Assembly: GCF_029168945.1 (NCBI RefSeq)
Contig: NC_083603.1
Span: forward strand, 5,828,001-5,892,000
Source of the DNA: Cannabis sativa
Lineage: Eukaryota; Streptophyta; Magnoliopsida; Rosales; Cannabaceae
Direction: 5' to 3'
Length of the DNA: 64,000 bases
The first letter of the stretch is position 1. Each line of letters opens with the position of its first letter. Shown here piece by piece: positions 11,351 through 24,593 of this stretch. Made by a program: the position numbers and the translations under genes. The notes beneath the pieces are model-generated. The model searched no databases, had not been told where the DNA came from, and saw only the letters and a list, made by a program, of their open reading frames with translations.

Positions 11351-14300
11351 ATGCGTTATTGTGGAACGTTCAAGGGATGGGGAACCCTTGGACGGTCCGT
11401 ACTTTGAAGTCCCTAATTCAGCGTTGGTGTCCGGAGTTGGTGTTCTTATCGGAATCAAGGTTGAATAAGATGCGTGCTGAAAGTTTGCGTGTTTCGTTGG
11501 GGTTTGTTGGTTGTTTTGTTGTGGAAGCTAAAGGCAAGAGTGGTGGGCTTGTGTTGTTGTGGTCTGAAAAAATAAATTGCTCTATACTTTCGTTTTCCTC
11601 TTTCCATATTGATTCTTTCATAAGGAAAGAGGAGAACCAAGGGTGGCGATTTACAGGCTTTTATGGAGATCCGGATCCGAGTAAAAGAGGGGACTCTTGG
11701 ACACTTCTGAATAGAGTTGCCAGAATGTATACGAGGCCATGGATGATTGGGGGAGATTTTAATGAGATTCTTAGGCAAAAAGAGAAAAAGGGGGGCAATC
11801 CTAAGCCGAGATATCTCATGAACAACTTTAGAAAAGCTCTAGACGATTGCTATCTTAGAGAGGTGGAATTTGAAGGAAATATGTTTACTTGGTGCAACGG
11901 GAGACAAGAAAATATGATCTTTGAAAGACTAGACAGAATTTGCGGTAATTCCGATTGGTTTGACTTGTTCCCTGCTGCAAAAGTGGTGCACCTTGAGAGA
12001 TTAAATTCAGACCACTGCCCATTACTTCTCATTTGTGATACACAGCAACAAGATGCCATTAAAGGAGTTAAATGGCATTCTCGCTTCCACTTTGAACACG
12101 CCTGGGCCGAGGAAGACATGTGCCATGATTTAGTCAAGAAAACATGGGGGATGGGAACAACAAGCACCACGGCTGGACAGCTCAAAGATCAACTAAAGAA
12201 ATGTGGTGTGGTGCTTCATGATTGGAATAAGACCCGAAAAAAGGAAATGAATAGAAGAATCAAAGAATATGAAGATAAAATGGCAGCCTTATCCACTCAA
12301 ACAGACCATAAAAGCTGGAATCATTTGAAAGAAATAGAGAAATCGTACAATGTGTATTTGGACAAAGAGGAAAAATTTTGGAAACAAAGGAGTCGTGCTC
12401 TTTGGCTAAAGGAAGAGGACCGCAATACCAAATTTTTCCACAGAAAAGCGAACTCAAGGAAGAAGAAAAACGCAATTACGGGGCTGCTTGATCATAATGC
12501 TCGCTGGGTTTATGGAAATAAAAAGGTGGGGAAGGTCGCTTGCCTCTATTTCAAGCAGCTGTTTACTGCCCAGCCAGCCAATATAGAAGAATTAAACGAG
12601 TTCCAACGCATTGTGCCAAACAAAATCTCCCGGGAAATCAATGAATATCTTGTCTCTCCATTTACGAAGGATGAAGTACTACAAGCCATGCGAGATATCA
12701 ATCCACACAAAGCCCCGGGCAATGATGGAATGCCGGGCTTGTTTTATAGGAAGTTCTGGCCGATTATTGGAGATGAAGTTACTACGGTTTGCTTGGGAAT
12801 TCTAAATGAAGGAAAGAGTGCTGAAGCCATCAATGACACATTAATTTGCCTCATACCGAAACTTCCAAAACCAGTCCAAATGTCAGAATTTCGCCCGATA
12901 AGTTTATGTAATGTGGTCTACAAGATCGTGGCAAAGTGTTTAGCGGGGCGTATGAAACATAGTCTTCATCAAGCTATTTCCGAGGTTCAAAGTGCTTTTA
13001 TCGGAGGAAGATTGATCCAAGACAATGCTATCATCGGTTATGAAAGCCTTCATAGTATGAAGTTGAAACGATTTGGTAATGGAACAAAAATGGCCCTAAA
13101 GTTAGACATGTCCAAAGCATACGATCGGGTTGAGTGGAGCTTCCTTATGACTATGATGCGTGGATTGGGATATGATGAAAGGTGGATTGAGAAAATTATG
13201 AGGTGCGTTACTAGTGTATCCTTTTCGGTCTTAATAAATGGTGAAAGAATTGGGAAATTCCATCCTTCTCGGGGCCTCCGCCAAGGTGACTCTCTCTCCC
13301 CATACCTATTTCTTATTTGTTCGGAGGGATTATCTTGTTTAATACAGGAAGCCGAGAGGGCTGGAGCAGTGACAGGGGTAAGATTTGGAAGAAATGATGT
13401 TACCGTTTCGCACCTTTTCTTTGCGGACGATAACTTTGTTTTCTTTGAAGGGAAGGAGGCCGAATGTAAGACCATGAAGCAGATTTTCCAGCAATATGAA
13501 AGGCTTTCGGGGCAGAAAATAAATCTTGAAAAGTCCGAAGTGAGTACGGGAAAAAGGTTATCAAAGGAAGTAGGACAACAACTTGCCAACACTCTTGGGG
13601 TCCGATGGGTCCCTAATCATGCCATCTATTTGGGGCTGCCTAGTTACATAGGTAGGAAAAAAAAAGAGATTTTTGAGGTAATAAAAGATAAAGTTTGGAA
13701 TAAACTTAAAGGGTGGAAAGCTTCAATGTTCTCTCAAGCGGGGAAAGAGATTCTTATAAAGGCGGTGATCCAAGCTCTCCCTAGCTATTTTATGAGTTGT
13801 TTTCGTCTCCCAAAGAAGTTGATCAAAAACCTCCACTCATTGGCTGCCAACTTTTGGTGGGGAGACACTAAGGAACACCACAAACTCCATTGGAGCACTT
13901 GGGATAAGATGTGTAGACCAAAGGAAGAAGGCGGTTTGGGGTTCCGTAGTCTCGCTGAATTCAATCAAGCTCTTCTAGCCAAACAAGGTTGGCGCCTCAT
14001 TCATAAACCCCACTCTCTTTTAGCAAGAGTGTTGAAACATAGCTACTACCCTAATACTTCCTTTCTCAATGCAAAATGTCCCCAAAACGCATCTTGCATT
14101 TGGAAAGGAATTATTTGGGGAAGGGAGATCATACATGAAGGTGCCCGGTGGAGAGTTGGGAATGGTAGAACCATTTGAGTTTGGCAAGACAAATGGCTAC
14201 CAAGGCCTAATGGCACAATTGTCAACCGGCCTTGTGAAGTGAATCCGAATACAACAGTGAGTAATCTACTAAATAACAAGGATGAATGGAATATAGATAC

Positions 14301-15456
14301 TCTCAACAATTACTTTCATAAGGAGGATGTTCCTTGGATACTAGGAATCCCTATAGATACTCACTCGGAGGACATGCTTATTTGGCCTTTCACGAAGGAT
14401 GGGAACTACATTGTCAAAAGCGGGTATCGAGTAGCTAGGGAGATGAACCTCACTCCTACCCGAAGCTCTAATATGGATCAAACTCATGCTTGGTGGAAGA
14501 TGTGGTGGGGTCTAAATTTTCCTCCCCGAATGAAGCTCTTCGGTTGGAAAATGTGTCGAAATTGGCTCCCGGCAAAAACTAATCTTGTTCATAGAGGTAT
14601 GAAAATTAGTCCAATTTGTACTAACTGTGGCAGATTTGATGAAACTCTCTCCCATGCTCTATGGAATTGTGAAAAGGTGAAAAAAGTTTGGAAACTTATG
14701 CCTTCTTACAATATCATAAAGGATAGTAGAGGGAATTCAATGATGGACTTGCTGGTAGAATTCAAACATAAGCTTGCTAAAGAAGAGTTTGAAGATGTTG
14801 TCAAGGTCCTTTGGGCTATTTGGGAGAATCGAAATAGACAATGGACCAATCAACATACTATGAATGGTGCTCGTCTGCTGGATTGGGTGTTCAATAGCTA
14901 CCCGAGAGAGATTCATGGACAAGAAAATCCAGCAAAGATGCACCCTGCTGCCGAGAAAGATCAGTGGCAAACTCCCCCGGTTGGCACATATTGTGTGCAT
15001 TGTGATGCAGCCCTGAAACCGAACCAAGAAGGGGTGGGGCTTGGCTATGTCTGGCAGGATTGGAAGGGTAACATTCTCTCTGCAGGTATGAAGTATCAAC
15101 CAATTTTCTGCAATGTGAATATTGCTGAAGCTCAAGCAGTGGCAGCTGCTCTTAATGACAAACCGAAGAGTATTCACCACCCTTTTGAGATCAGAACGGA
15201 CAGCAAACTTCTGGTGGATGCAATTGTTCACAATGGAAACTCCCTTGATGACATGAAGCCGATGGTGAACCAAATCAAGAGACACCCAGATTTTTCACAA
15301 TGTACAAAGTTTAAACATGTAAAAAGAAACCATAACTTAGGTGCTCATAGCTTAGCTAAGAGAAGCCTTGACAAAAAGTCAACCCATTCTTTTTACAATT
15401 CTTTTCCGGATTGGTTAACCATTGTTTGTAAGGCTAACCTCTCCCATTCTTTGTAA
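11347..15456 (+). pseudogene. LINE ORF2 polyprotein (endonuclease, reverse transcriptase, zf-RVT, RNase H) with one in-frame stop
   Basis: Codes for the enzymes that nick target DNA and copy the LINE RNA in place. Order seen: an APE-type endonuclease over about the first 230 residues ([35 protein letters not shown]); a linker; then the reverse transcriptase ([52 protein letters not shown]) with catalytic FFADDN near residue 692. A TGA at 14176-14178 then interrupts GNGRTI / VWQDKWLP in the same frame, where related elements usually have Arg or another sense codon. The rest (same frame through 14239-15456) has the zf-RVT region (ICTNC...HALWNC) and a ribonuclease H with CDAAL, IAEAQA, RTDS and a KRNHNLGAH tail. 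A C-to-T change in CGA would explain the stop. Confidence 0.93.
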
Positions 15457-15649
15457 GTTTGTTGGTGTTGTTAATAAATGTTTTGTTCAAAAAAAAAAAA
15501 TATATACATTTAATTTTCCTTAAACGAGTTATGAATAAAATAACTAATTAATTTTATTACAATAATAACTAACTTTAAAACACATTAAATTTATACAATA
15601 ACAAAATAAAAATATAATAAATAAAAAAATATATAAATAAATAAATGTA

Positions 15650-16045
15650 GGCTAATTAGTATTTTTGTTCTCTGAACTTTGACATGTACCAAATCATGCC
15701 CCCTGAACTTTTAAGGTTATTGAAAATGCCCCCTGAACTATTGAGATTGTTGAATTTAAGGATTTTTTTTCTAATTTTAGTAAAAAAGTCTAACATGGAT
15801 GAAAGTTTAGGGAGCATAATTTAGTGCAGTCAAAGTTTGAAGGCATGATTTAGTAGATATCAAAGTTTGGGGAACATGGTTTAGTACATAAACAATTATT
15901 GAAATGGTAAAATTGAATAAAATTAGACAAAAGTCCTTAAATCCAACAATCTCAATAGTTCAGGGGGCATTTTTAATGGTCTTAAAAGTTCAGGGGCATG
16001 ATTTAGTACGTGTCAAAGTTCAGGGGGCAAAAATCCTAATTAGCC
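15650..16045. mobile_element. MULE-type MITE, copy B, perfect 9-bp TSD
   Basis: A 396-bp palindromic element starting GGCTAATTAG and ending CTAATTAGCC, flanked by an exact 9-bp duplication ATAAATGTA at 15641-15649 and 16046-16054. The arms carry phrases such as GACATGTACCAAATCATGCC and GTTCAGGGGGCA that recur, inverted, in the opposite arm and in copies A, C and D. The 63-codon ORF at 15904 lies across it and is not a gene. Confidence 0.93.
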
Positions 16046-16054
16046 ATAAATGTA

Positions 16055-16776
16055 TTAATTATACCGAGCTCGGAGAGAGAGGGAGACAGACATGAGGTGG
16101 TGGTGGTCCAATGCATGAGATGGAGATGAGGACACCGACGGGAGGTGATGGTGGTGGTGGTCCGACATATGCGACGGAGAGGAGAAGGAGACCAACGGGA
16201 GGAGGGGTGGGTGGAGATCGATGGACGAGAAGAAAAGGAGATTGAGAGAGGGAGGAAGACGGCGAGAGAGGAAGACGGTGGTGCGGAGGCGTGAGTGTGA
16301 TTTTGGAGAGTTAAGATTTTCATTTTATTAGGGTATGGGAAATAGAGAAGAAATAAGTAGGCATCTAGGAAATAAAAAAGAAGTAGGTGGGTACGTGGAA
16401 AATGTGGCGAGAAGTAGGTGAAGGTTTGTACTCGACGGTTTAGAACCGTCGGCTATTGGCTTTTTTTTTTTTTTTGTGACTTAAACTAAATAATACTAAA
16501 AAGTGTTCACCCAAGAAAGTGGGCTGGGCTAAATAGGATTTGTCAATATATGATAAAATTAAAAATTATATTTAAAAAATTGATATTTTTGTAACAATAT
16601 AATTAGGTATTGTTTGAAAATTCAAAAAATCTCAAACAACACTAAAAGAGTTTCGAAACTAAGAGCATTTCTATGGAGTGTGTTACAGTGTGATCTTCCT
16701 CAACCTTCGACTACCTGCTAATTTCATTCCCCAAACCCCATTAGTTATTCAGAGTTTTCTAGGTAAACTAAAAATC
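16055..16776. other. Purine-rich repeat remnant and upstream region of the GTPase gene
   Basis: 16070-16290 is GA- and GGTGG-rich (the antisense 95-codon ORF is low-complexity Ser/Pro/Arg/Thr and probably spurious). A small palindrome GACGGTTTAGAACCGTC sits at 16433-16449, followed by a poly-T run, reminiscent of CACTA subterminal DNA. The last ~200 bp before 16777 would be the GTPase promoter and 5' UTR; no clear TATA box. Confidence 0.4.
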
Positions 16777-19676
16777 ATGGGTGTAAAGAAATTACTTAAC
16801 AAGGGTTTAGGAGAAATGGGCTTTAACGCCGGCGGCGGTGTCATCAATTGGTTCCCTGGTCACATGGCTGCAGCTTCCCGCGCCATTAGAAATCGACTCA
16901 AGCAAGCTGACCTTGTCCTTGAGGTACGCGATGCTCGAATACCCTTGTCCTCTGCTAATCAGGATCTTCAATCTCATCTCTCTGCTAAAAGACGTGTTAT
17001 TGCTCTCAATAAGAAGGACCTTGCCAATCCCAATATCATGCCGGTAATCTTTCATTGATATTTTGTGTATAATCTTTAATATTTTTTTGTTATTTCTGTT
17101 TATTTGAATTCGTTTATGTAGAAATGGGTTCGTCATTTTGAATCGTTTCAACAAGATTGTATACCCATTAATGCACACAGTAAGACTTCAGTTAAGAAGG
17201 TTAGTTAGTTGAGTTTGATTTCTTACTCCCTTGAAAGTTTTTTGCTTTCTTGTTCTGTTGATTTTAATGGTGGAATGTATGTATGTATGTATTGAAGCTT
17301 CTTGAGGTTGTGGAGTTTAAATTGAAAGAAGCCATTTTGAAAGAGCCAACTTTGCTTGTTATGGTTGTTGGGGTTCCTAATGTTGGAAAATCTGCTTTGA
17401 TAAATTCCATACATCAAATTGCCTCGTCTTATTTTCCTGGTAAGTAAGAGTATGTGGTGATTAAGATTTTTTCAGGGCTGATATTTTGGTTGAATTCAAA
17501 AAAAAAAATGATGTTTTTGAGTTTTGTTTGTTTACTACTAGTTCAAGGGAAGAATAAGAGAGCAACTGTTGGTCCTCTGCCTGGTGTTACTCAAGATATT
17601 GCTGGTTTTAAGGTGGACTAACTTTTGTGTTTTTGAGTTCCTTTCTACTGTCAAACAAAGTTGGGTGTGCATAATCATGCTTTATAGTCTACTCCTAAGA
17701 TTCATGTTGGTTATGTGCATTTTAAGATATTTAAGACAAGACTATGTTATAGTGGAGACATCACTTTTGTCCCTATTGGTTGGAACGTTTTTATTTTCGG
17801 TATGTCAAGAAATTATCATCCAATTTTTTCTAATATGAAGATGTATCCCGCTAGTTTTCAAAAAATTCTGAAAAATTTATAGTGTTCAAAACAAGATTCG
17901 AACAATTAGTTGTACATGTGTTAGTTTTTTTTTTTTTAAAAAAAATTTACGCATGCAATGCAACTGACTATTCTGAACTCTATTTTCGACATTGTAAACT
18001 ATAATAATTTTTCTTTTTGAAAACTGGTAAGATGTCTATTCCTTTAATTTTTATTCAAAACTTTTTTTTTTTAATACAGATTGCTCATCAGCCGAGCATA
18101 TATGTATTGGACACTCCCGGTGTACTGGTTCCAAGTATCCCAGATATAGAGACAGGATTAAAGCTTGCTCTTGCAGGTCAGCCCTTTTGGATTAGTTCTC
18201 TTTGTTTTTATATTTTTTCTATACTAAATTAAATGAACATTTGATGCTGTAAAATGTAATAAGTACAAAATCTAGAATCGGTTAAACTGTATATTGTAGA
18301 TTAGTTGCTGTGATATTGGCTATTGATTAGGTTGATCAAGGGAATAGAAAATGAATTACTATCCTTCAATTCTTGCTTTTTTCCCTTTCAAGAGGACCCT
18401 GTATACTGAGATGTGGGCTTGGAGTTATTCATTTCATGCTGCGGATGCATCACCGGCAAAAATATAGGAAACTTAGTATGTGCTCAAAATGATATAATTC
18501 TTATCAAAACTATTACTGTAGCTGAAGAATAGAATAGCTAAAAATTACATGTAGATTCTGAACAGAACATTGACAGAGATAGAAACCAGACCTGTCTACA
18601 GAGATAGAAAGTTATAATTTGATTTCTTTTATTTATGTTATACATAATTGTATGTTCATTAGTTAATATATCTTTTAGAGTTGTGGTATGGTATTGCTTC
18701 TTCATTTTTACCTGAAAAAAGTTTGTTGACTTTGCATGTAGGGTCTGTGAAAGATTCAGTGGTTGGAGAAGAGCGTATTGCCCAGTACTTACTTGCAGTG
18801 TTAAATACCCGACGGACTCCTTTTCATTGGAAGCACTGGAACAACAGGAGAGCAGAAGGGATTCAATATGATGCTGCTGAAACTGTGGAACACAGCCTTA
18901 AAGATCTTCGGTCACGGAGGAAAACACTGGATAAGTCTAGTGTCCGGTACATTGAGGTAAATACTTGTATTTCTGCTAGAGCTGCAATTTCTATGGTTAT
19001 AATCCGAAGTCGCTACTTTTTGAATAAGCTTGGTAGTGTTTGTACTTGTTAAGATAAAACTCTTTAAATAGGATTTCTTTATGCATTATAGTAGATTTTC
19101 CTTAAAAACCCCTCAAAACTGATATGAGTAAAATGTAAAATGCTGCCATTTGTGTACTTATTTAATTGCCATTCTACAATTTCTTCAAAAAAATACTCAG
19201 AAAATCTCTTACAAGTCTCTCACTGGAACATACAAATTGCATACATTTTTTCTTTCATCACGGGAATCTAACAAAGAACATCTTCATATTTTGATTTCGC
19301 CATGATACATCGAGTCGCACATTCTCGACAAAGGATTTCATGTAAAATGGTCTAATAGTTTAAGGATTTCATCTTCATTTATCATTGTTTGTTTATTTTT
19401 TTCATATTTCTAGTTTTCATCCTATATCTTTTGCAGGATATTGTTGCAGAAGTACAACATGCATTATATTTGAGTGTGTCGGAATTTAATGGCAATTTGG
19501 AAGATGAAAATGACTTGGAGTGTCTTATAGAGCAACAGTTTGAAACTCTGCAGAAAGCACTGAAGATACCCCATAAAGCCTCTGAAGCTCGTCTAATGGT
19601 ATCAAAAAAGTTTCTAACACTTTTCAGGACTGGTAAACTTGGTCCTTTTATTCTTGATGATGTTCCTGACTCTTAA
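16777..19676 (+). CDS. DAR GTPase, MTG1/YlqF type (DAR GTPase 2-like), seven exons
   Basis: Circularly permuted GTPase of the YlqF/MTG1 family, which assists large-subunit assembly in organellar ribosomes. Exons inferred from GT-AG sites and frame: 16777-17043, 17122-17199, 17298-17439, 17542-17612, 18080-18176, 18742-18956, 19437-19676; phases agree throughout, giving about 369 aa. The permuted motif order is clear: the DAR signature (VLEVRDARIPLSS), then G4 NKKDL (~78-82), then G1 GVPNVGKS (~140-147), G2 region PGVTQD and G3 DTPG (~197-200). The C-terminus (DDVPDS) follows a conserved IPHKASEARLMVSKKF stretch. An in-frame ATG at 16678 would add 33 residues and could be a longer targeting presequence; 16777 matches the usual MG...GFNAGGGVINWFPGHM start. 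Mitochondrial location is inferred from the family, not shown. Confidence 0.93.
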
Positions 19677-20114
19677 TTTAATATGCTTCATCAAATATAT
19701 AGAATGTAGTTTCTTTGAGGTTCTTTCTTTTTTTTTTCTCCTTTGTTAATATTATTGTTTGATTTGATCTAATTTAGATAAAAAAGACACTAACTTAGTT
19801 TAATCAAATATTTTACACTCTAATTTGTGAATGGTAGAGCTAAAACACACTTATAACATTGTGCTAGCACAAATATAACATTGTGCTAAATTTGGCACAC
19901 AATAAATGTACCTTTTTATTTACAATTTTGCTATAATCATTAATTAGTGTCGTCAATACATATTTTATAATTATAATATTGCTATTAATTTTTTTAAAAG
20001 AAAAATTTAATTTATTGTTATAATAATTATTTTTTTTAGGGAAATTATCTCATATACTATTTTTTTAACCATTTTTTTTTTAAAAAAAATTTACGGTTTG
20101 GGTTTCTAAAGTGA

Positions 20115-20205
20115 TTGCAGTGCTAGTTGCAGTAGGAATTTCTGTACGATTTTTTGTTGCAATTTAGGTTGCAGCGCTAGTTGCAATAGGGATTTCTATG
20201 CCTAA
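20115..20205. repeat. Short direct repeat, 54-bp period
   Basis: TTGCAGTGCTAGTTGCAGTA at 20115 recurs as TTGCAGCGCTAGTTGCAATA at 20169, each followed by GGAATTTCT or GGGATTTCT. Two diverged units only. Confidence 0.6.
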
Positions 20206-22377
20206 TTCAGTAAAAATACAAAAAAAGTTGTTTTGAAGTGTAAAAATGAAGAAGTCCCCTTTTTTTCTATCAATTTGCATTTTAAAATAGCGTATGAGAG
20301 AGCTAAAAGCTTGACACAACTTAAGAATAATCAATAATTTTTTCTTTTAAAATTCCAATCCTTGGCATAAGCCCTCCTCATGGCTTTGCTCTTGGTGTTA
20401 TATTTACCCATAATTACTTATACAAATGGAGATCTTATTCATGCTTATATAGTTGACAACACTAGATGGTTTTTATTGGTTTGTCTTTGAACCAATAGAA
20501 AATACTTGTTGTCTTTTACTGCTCTATTTTTTTTTTCTTTTTTAATATTTCTACTAGTATATGTTTGCTGCTCTACTGCTTCTATTAGGTTGTGTTCTCT
20601 TTCTATTTGGTTGTTTAAGTTGAAAAAATTGTAGTGATAATGTTTGAGTGCATATTTAGGTGCATATGTCAGTCTTCCTTAACCACATACGAGCTGTCTT
20701 TGATCATAAATCAAAGAGCTCATTTATGACCGTAGATATGCTCTACCGAATAAATATGCCATTCCCAACCGTCGATGGCAACCCCATTTATTCCGGCCCA
20801 AAAATTGAGCCTTTGTGAGATAGGATCCCGCATTGACCAAGTGTTAAGCAAAAATTTTACATTTAGACTATAAAATAATGCAAAACACAATTTTATCTAT
20901 GCTAAATTCATAGAATAAGATTTGTTAATTTTAAGTTCAACCCATGCAAGATTATAAAAATAATCTCTTAATTACATTGGGGTAAATTTGGAATTGCATA
21001 CATACATTATGTGTAGAAGGATCAAACTACTTGTAGTGAAGAATACACTGTTTTAGAAATTGAATATAAGGATCCAGTAGATGACCACTTTCGGGAATCC
21101 TTTGCTATTTGAAAATTTGGAAAAATTCCTAAGTGTATGACTTTTTATGGAATTTTGAAATTTATATTTTATATCATTTTGTGGTATCGGCGACTGCACT
21201 CAGTCCTAGCAACTAAGTTGCCTATGTATCTTTTTATAGGAATCAAATCAAATTTTTTTTATGAGGTGAGTCACCTCTTTTTTTGGAATGCCATTTAATT
21301 TGTTATGTCTTTGAAATTTAGTACACTTTAGAAATTTTTTTAAATTTTGTGAAGTGAATGATCTCTTTAATATTTCAAGAGCTCATTTAGAATTTGATAC
21401 CATTTTGTATGGTTTTAAAATTTTATCACTTTTTTATCGTGATAGATTTATGTCTTCAAATTCTATTTATTATTATTATTTAAATAATAAATAAATGAAT
21501 TATTTGACTGATTTTCTTAGTTATTATTCCCCACATTTAAAGAATAACATTTGATATTTGATAATGTTTAAAATAATATCTGAGATATTTTAAATTATGA
21601 GATAAAAAATAATATCATTATTTTATAATCGAAATTGAGTTTCCTATTCAAATTTGAAAACGTTAAATGATGATATATAATATATGTGCTTATTTAAAGT
21701 GGGCATGTTTGTCACTAAATTTTTACAAAATTTCTTAATCCTTCATATGACACGTACACATATATTTACAATAGGAGAATTTGCATATCTATATACTTAA
21801 AGCACATATACAGAAAAAGAATTTTTACTCTGCGGGATTTATTTATTATAAAAAAATATTTATATCTACATTGTAATCACTATTACTAAATTTATTTAAT
21901 TTTGTGGGGCTTTTATATTATTTTGGTCTATAATTATTAAAATAAAAAATTTACATTTGATTTCTTAAAAAGTAATATTTTTGTTAGTGGAGTCTATAGC
22001 TCCCCACATTATTATGAGTGGGTCCATCTGCTTGTGTATCTCAAATATTCTTTTGGTCTCATCATTCAAACTCCTATTTTCATAACTTTGGTCTCATCAT
22101 TGAATTCATACCAATTCACAAAGATTAAAATTTGGCATGTATATATATATAGTATACGATTTGAGTTTTGAAAGGAATAATTTATCCCTTGGAATCACTT
22201 TCTTTTTCAACCTTTTAAACCACTACTAACTCATGTTTTTCGGTGTACAGAAATCTATTTTTGTATATATATATATATAGCATAAATAAGGTGTCGATTA
22301 AATTAATTCATTATCATTTAATCAAAATTTATATTTGACTGCAAATAATTTTGACAGTAAATTCATTTGTGGAATGG

Positions 22378-22520
22378 GAACGTTCTATGAATGAGAGCAT
22401 CCAAATTTTAGTAGAATGAAGGCATTCTATGGATGAGAGCATCTAAATTATGGTGGAATGAGCAATTCTTAGATGATGACATCTAATTTCATTTATAAAA
22501 TGAGGGCATTCCATAAATGA
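22378..22520. repeat. Imperfect tandem repeat, about 42-bp unit
   Basis: Units start near 22378, 22420, 22462 and 22504 (the last partial). Each has a TTCTATGAATGAGAGCATC-type core and ends GGAATGA or AAATGA. Divergence between units is considerable, so this is an old minisatellite. Confidence 0.65.
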
Positions 22521-23166
22521 ATATAGAGAAATAGGAATGAGAGAGGAACAAAATACACATAAAAAAAATAAATAGAAATAAATTCATTCATGAATAGGTA
22601 CCCTTATATATTTTTTATTTTTTCAAGTGTCATCCCATTCTCAACTACTCTATTTGTAATTTTTTTTTTATATCAACCTCACCACCCATGTAAGGTAATA
22701 AGTGAGATAAAATAGGAAAATGTGCAGTTAAAGAGTAAAGAGAGTCTCCTGATTTTTGACGGATTATTATTTTAAAACCAATTATTCTTTTTTTAAAGAA
22801 ATAATAATAATTTTATTTATTCTTTTTTTTTTTTGTTCAACACCAAGTATAGAATTGGTTGGTAGTATATAACTACTAGGACAATCTTCTCTCTTAGTCT
22901 AACTTTTGGGAGTGAGTTCGTTCTACCCAAGTAGTTGTATCATATTAATCTCAGATATGTAAGCAAACTCAACTTGAAGCCGAATTGATTATTTATAAAC
23001 ATTACAAAACAACTTAGATTAAGCTCCCATTATTATACATTAGATAACACAGTTCTTCTTCTTCACCTCTTAATAAAAAGTCTTTTAAAATAACCAAAAA
23101 AATGTCAAATTCATAATCTTAAACGATGACATGCATAGATATATGCCATTATTAATAGATTAGATA

Positions 23167-24593
23167 CTAAGTAAAGTCCTTGAGGAGAGTCCTGACCCAT
23201 TCTTCTTTCTCCTGGTCAGGAAGACTGAATAGAATGCTAAGAAAACCATTGTTTTGGCTGATGAGATTGGTAGCTTTATGTCTCTCAGTCATCGTTAGGG
23301 TAGTGTTCTTCGTCAATTCATTGTTAAGTTTCACAATTTTTGCATCAATTCCACCATAAAGATCTTTCATTTCTCCAGCAATAATACGAGCTGCTTCTTT
23401 GATTGCCTCTCCAATCTCACCAAAGCCAGAAACATTTTCATTCTTTTTTGCCAAACTAATATCAGATGATGTTATCGAAGGCACAAGATCCATCGGCGGT
23501 GGAATGAGGTCCTCTCTCTTACCTTCTTCAGTTTCATCATCACTCATGGTTTTTGGAGCTTCTGGAGAGGATGACGATGAAGACGAGGTAGAAGCCTGGT
23601 CTTTATTCTCAATCTCAATCGATTTTTTGATGATTTTTTGATCCTCCACAGTTAAAGAGTATAGCTCTTTCAACTCCTCATAAAATGGAAATGGTTTATT
23701 TCTGAATTCATTTGCCTCTGGATGAATCTATAAAATTATAAATGTAACAAAATTAAGAGAATGAAGACTTTATTTACAGTGTAGAACTAAGTAAAACACC
23801 CATTTCTAAACAATACTAGTTTAATTAGCTTTAGTAAACTTAAAACAATGAGAAAAAAAATAATGTAAATTGTTAAAATATTAGGCTAACAATTTTTATC
23901 AATAAAAATGCAGTATTAACCATTCTCATAGTTTAATTGATTTGGTATATATATATATGGCTAATTAGAATTTTTTCCCCAAAACTGGAATTGTTTATGT
24001 ACTAAATTATGCTCCCATATTTACCAAATCATGCTCCCTGAACTTTTATCCATGTTAAATTTTTTTTACTAAAATTAGACAAAAGTCCTTAAATTCTACA
24101 ATCTCAATAGGAGAATTTTGAACGACCTTAAAAATTTAGAAGGCATAATTTTATACATATCAAAGTTCGGGGGGCAAAAATCTTAATTAGCCTATACTAT
24201 ATCATGTGCTATGTTAAATACACAATTACCTGGATGTATACATCCCACACTATCTCTTCTGCAGTGACCATCTTTTTACACGAGTTCCATGTAAATTCAT
24301 TACTGCATTGTCCATTTAATATTTCATGGACAATTTCGAAACGTTTCTTTAAAAACTTTATTTCAGACTCGATGTGTTCTGTAGGAATGTTTGATAACTG
24401 AGGCAACTTTCCTACCAATGATCTCTTGATAGCTTCCAAATGCTCAGCTGGGTTGGCATTAATCTCTTCAGCTTTGAGTTTTCTGCTCTTGTATAAATCT
24501 AACATAGTCTGAATAAGCTTAAAACTCTCATCCTCAGTCCAAATTTTTTCACTCAGTCCAGAATCTGTACTAGTTTCTTCTAATGACTTCTCG
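23167..24593 (-). CDS. Myb/SANT-like integrated domain exons of the NLR gene
   Basis: These two exons encode a Myb/SANT-like DNA-binding region of the type found in plant transcription factors and PIF/Harbinger-associated Myb-like proteins. It begins WTEDESFKLIQTMLDLY, continues through a helix-rich stretch to WNSCKKMVTAEEIVWDVYIQ, and crosses the intron exactly where the family continues IHPEANEFRNKPFPFYEEL. It is followed by an acidic/Ser-rich linker (a run of eight Ser) and a C-terminal helical tail ending WVRTLLKDFT. An alternative is a separate neighbouring gene starting at the Met at 24604. The short phase-matched intron to the LRR exon and the lack of any promoter-sized gap favour one fused gene. 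I infer a decoy or sensor role from other NLRs with integrated domains. Confidence 0.78.

Larger units (their letters stand above)
9832..15501 (+). mobile_element. Near-full-length L1-type LINE (non-LTR retrotransposon), 12-bp TSD
   Basis: A 5.7-kb element flanked by an exact 12-bp target duplication ATATACATTTAA at 9820-9831 and 15502-15513. It has a short 5' UTR (about 140 bp), ORF1 (DUF4283 and zinc knuckle, frameshifted), ORF2 (endonuclease, reverse transcriptase, zf-RVT, RNase H; one nonsense codon), a short 3' UTR and a 12-base poly(A) at 15489-15500. It starts with G directly after the TSD, as plant L1 elements often do. The exact TSD, intact poly(A) and only two obvious inactivating lesions indicate a fairly recent insertion. 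The 5' UTR contains a tRNA T-arm-like GGTTCGAACCC (9897-9907). Confidence 0.95.
19677..23166. other. Intergenic region between GTPase and NLR genes
   Basis: About 3.5 kb, no supported gene. Contains two local direct-repeat patches (20115-20205 and 22378-22520), and a poly-T-ended segment near 22820-22980 that might be a minus-strand retroposon tail. The rest is AT-rich sequence without recognisable features. Confidence 0.5.

Noticed and set aside
16036..16323. 95-codon minus-strand ORF rich in Ser, Pro and Thr
   Set aside because: Produced by reading a GA/GGTGG purine-rich repeat in antisense; partly overlaps the MITE end.
22820..23000. Possible minus-strand SINE ending in a poly(A)
   Set aside because: There is a T-run preceded by GTTGAAC on the complement, but no convincing A-box/B-box pair and no target duplication could be found.
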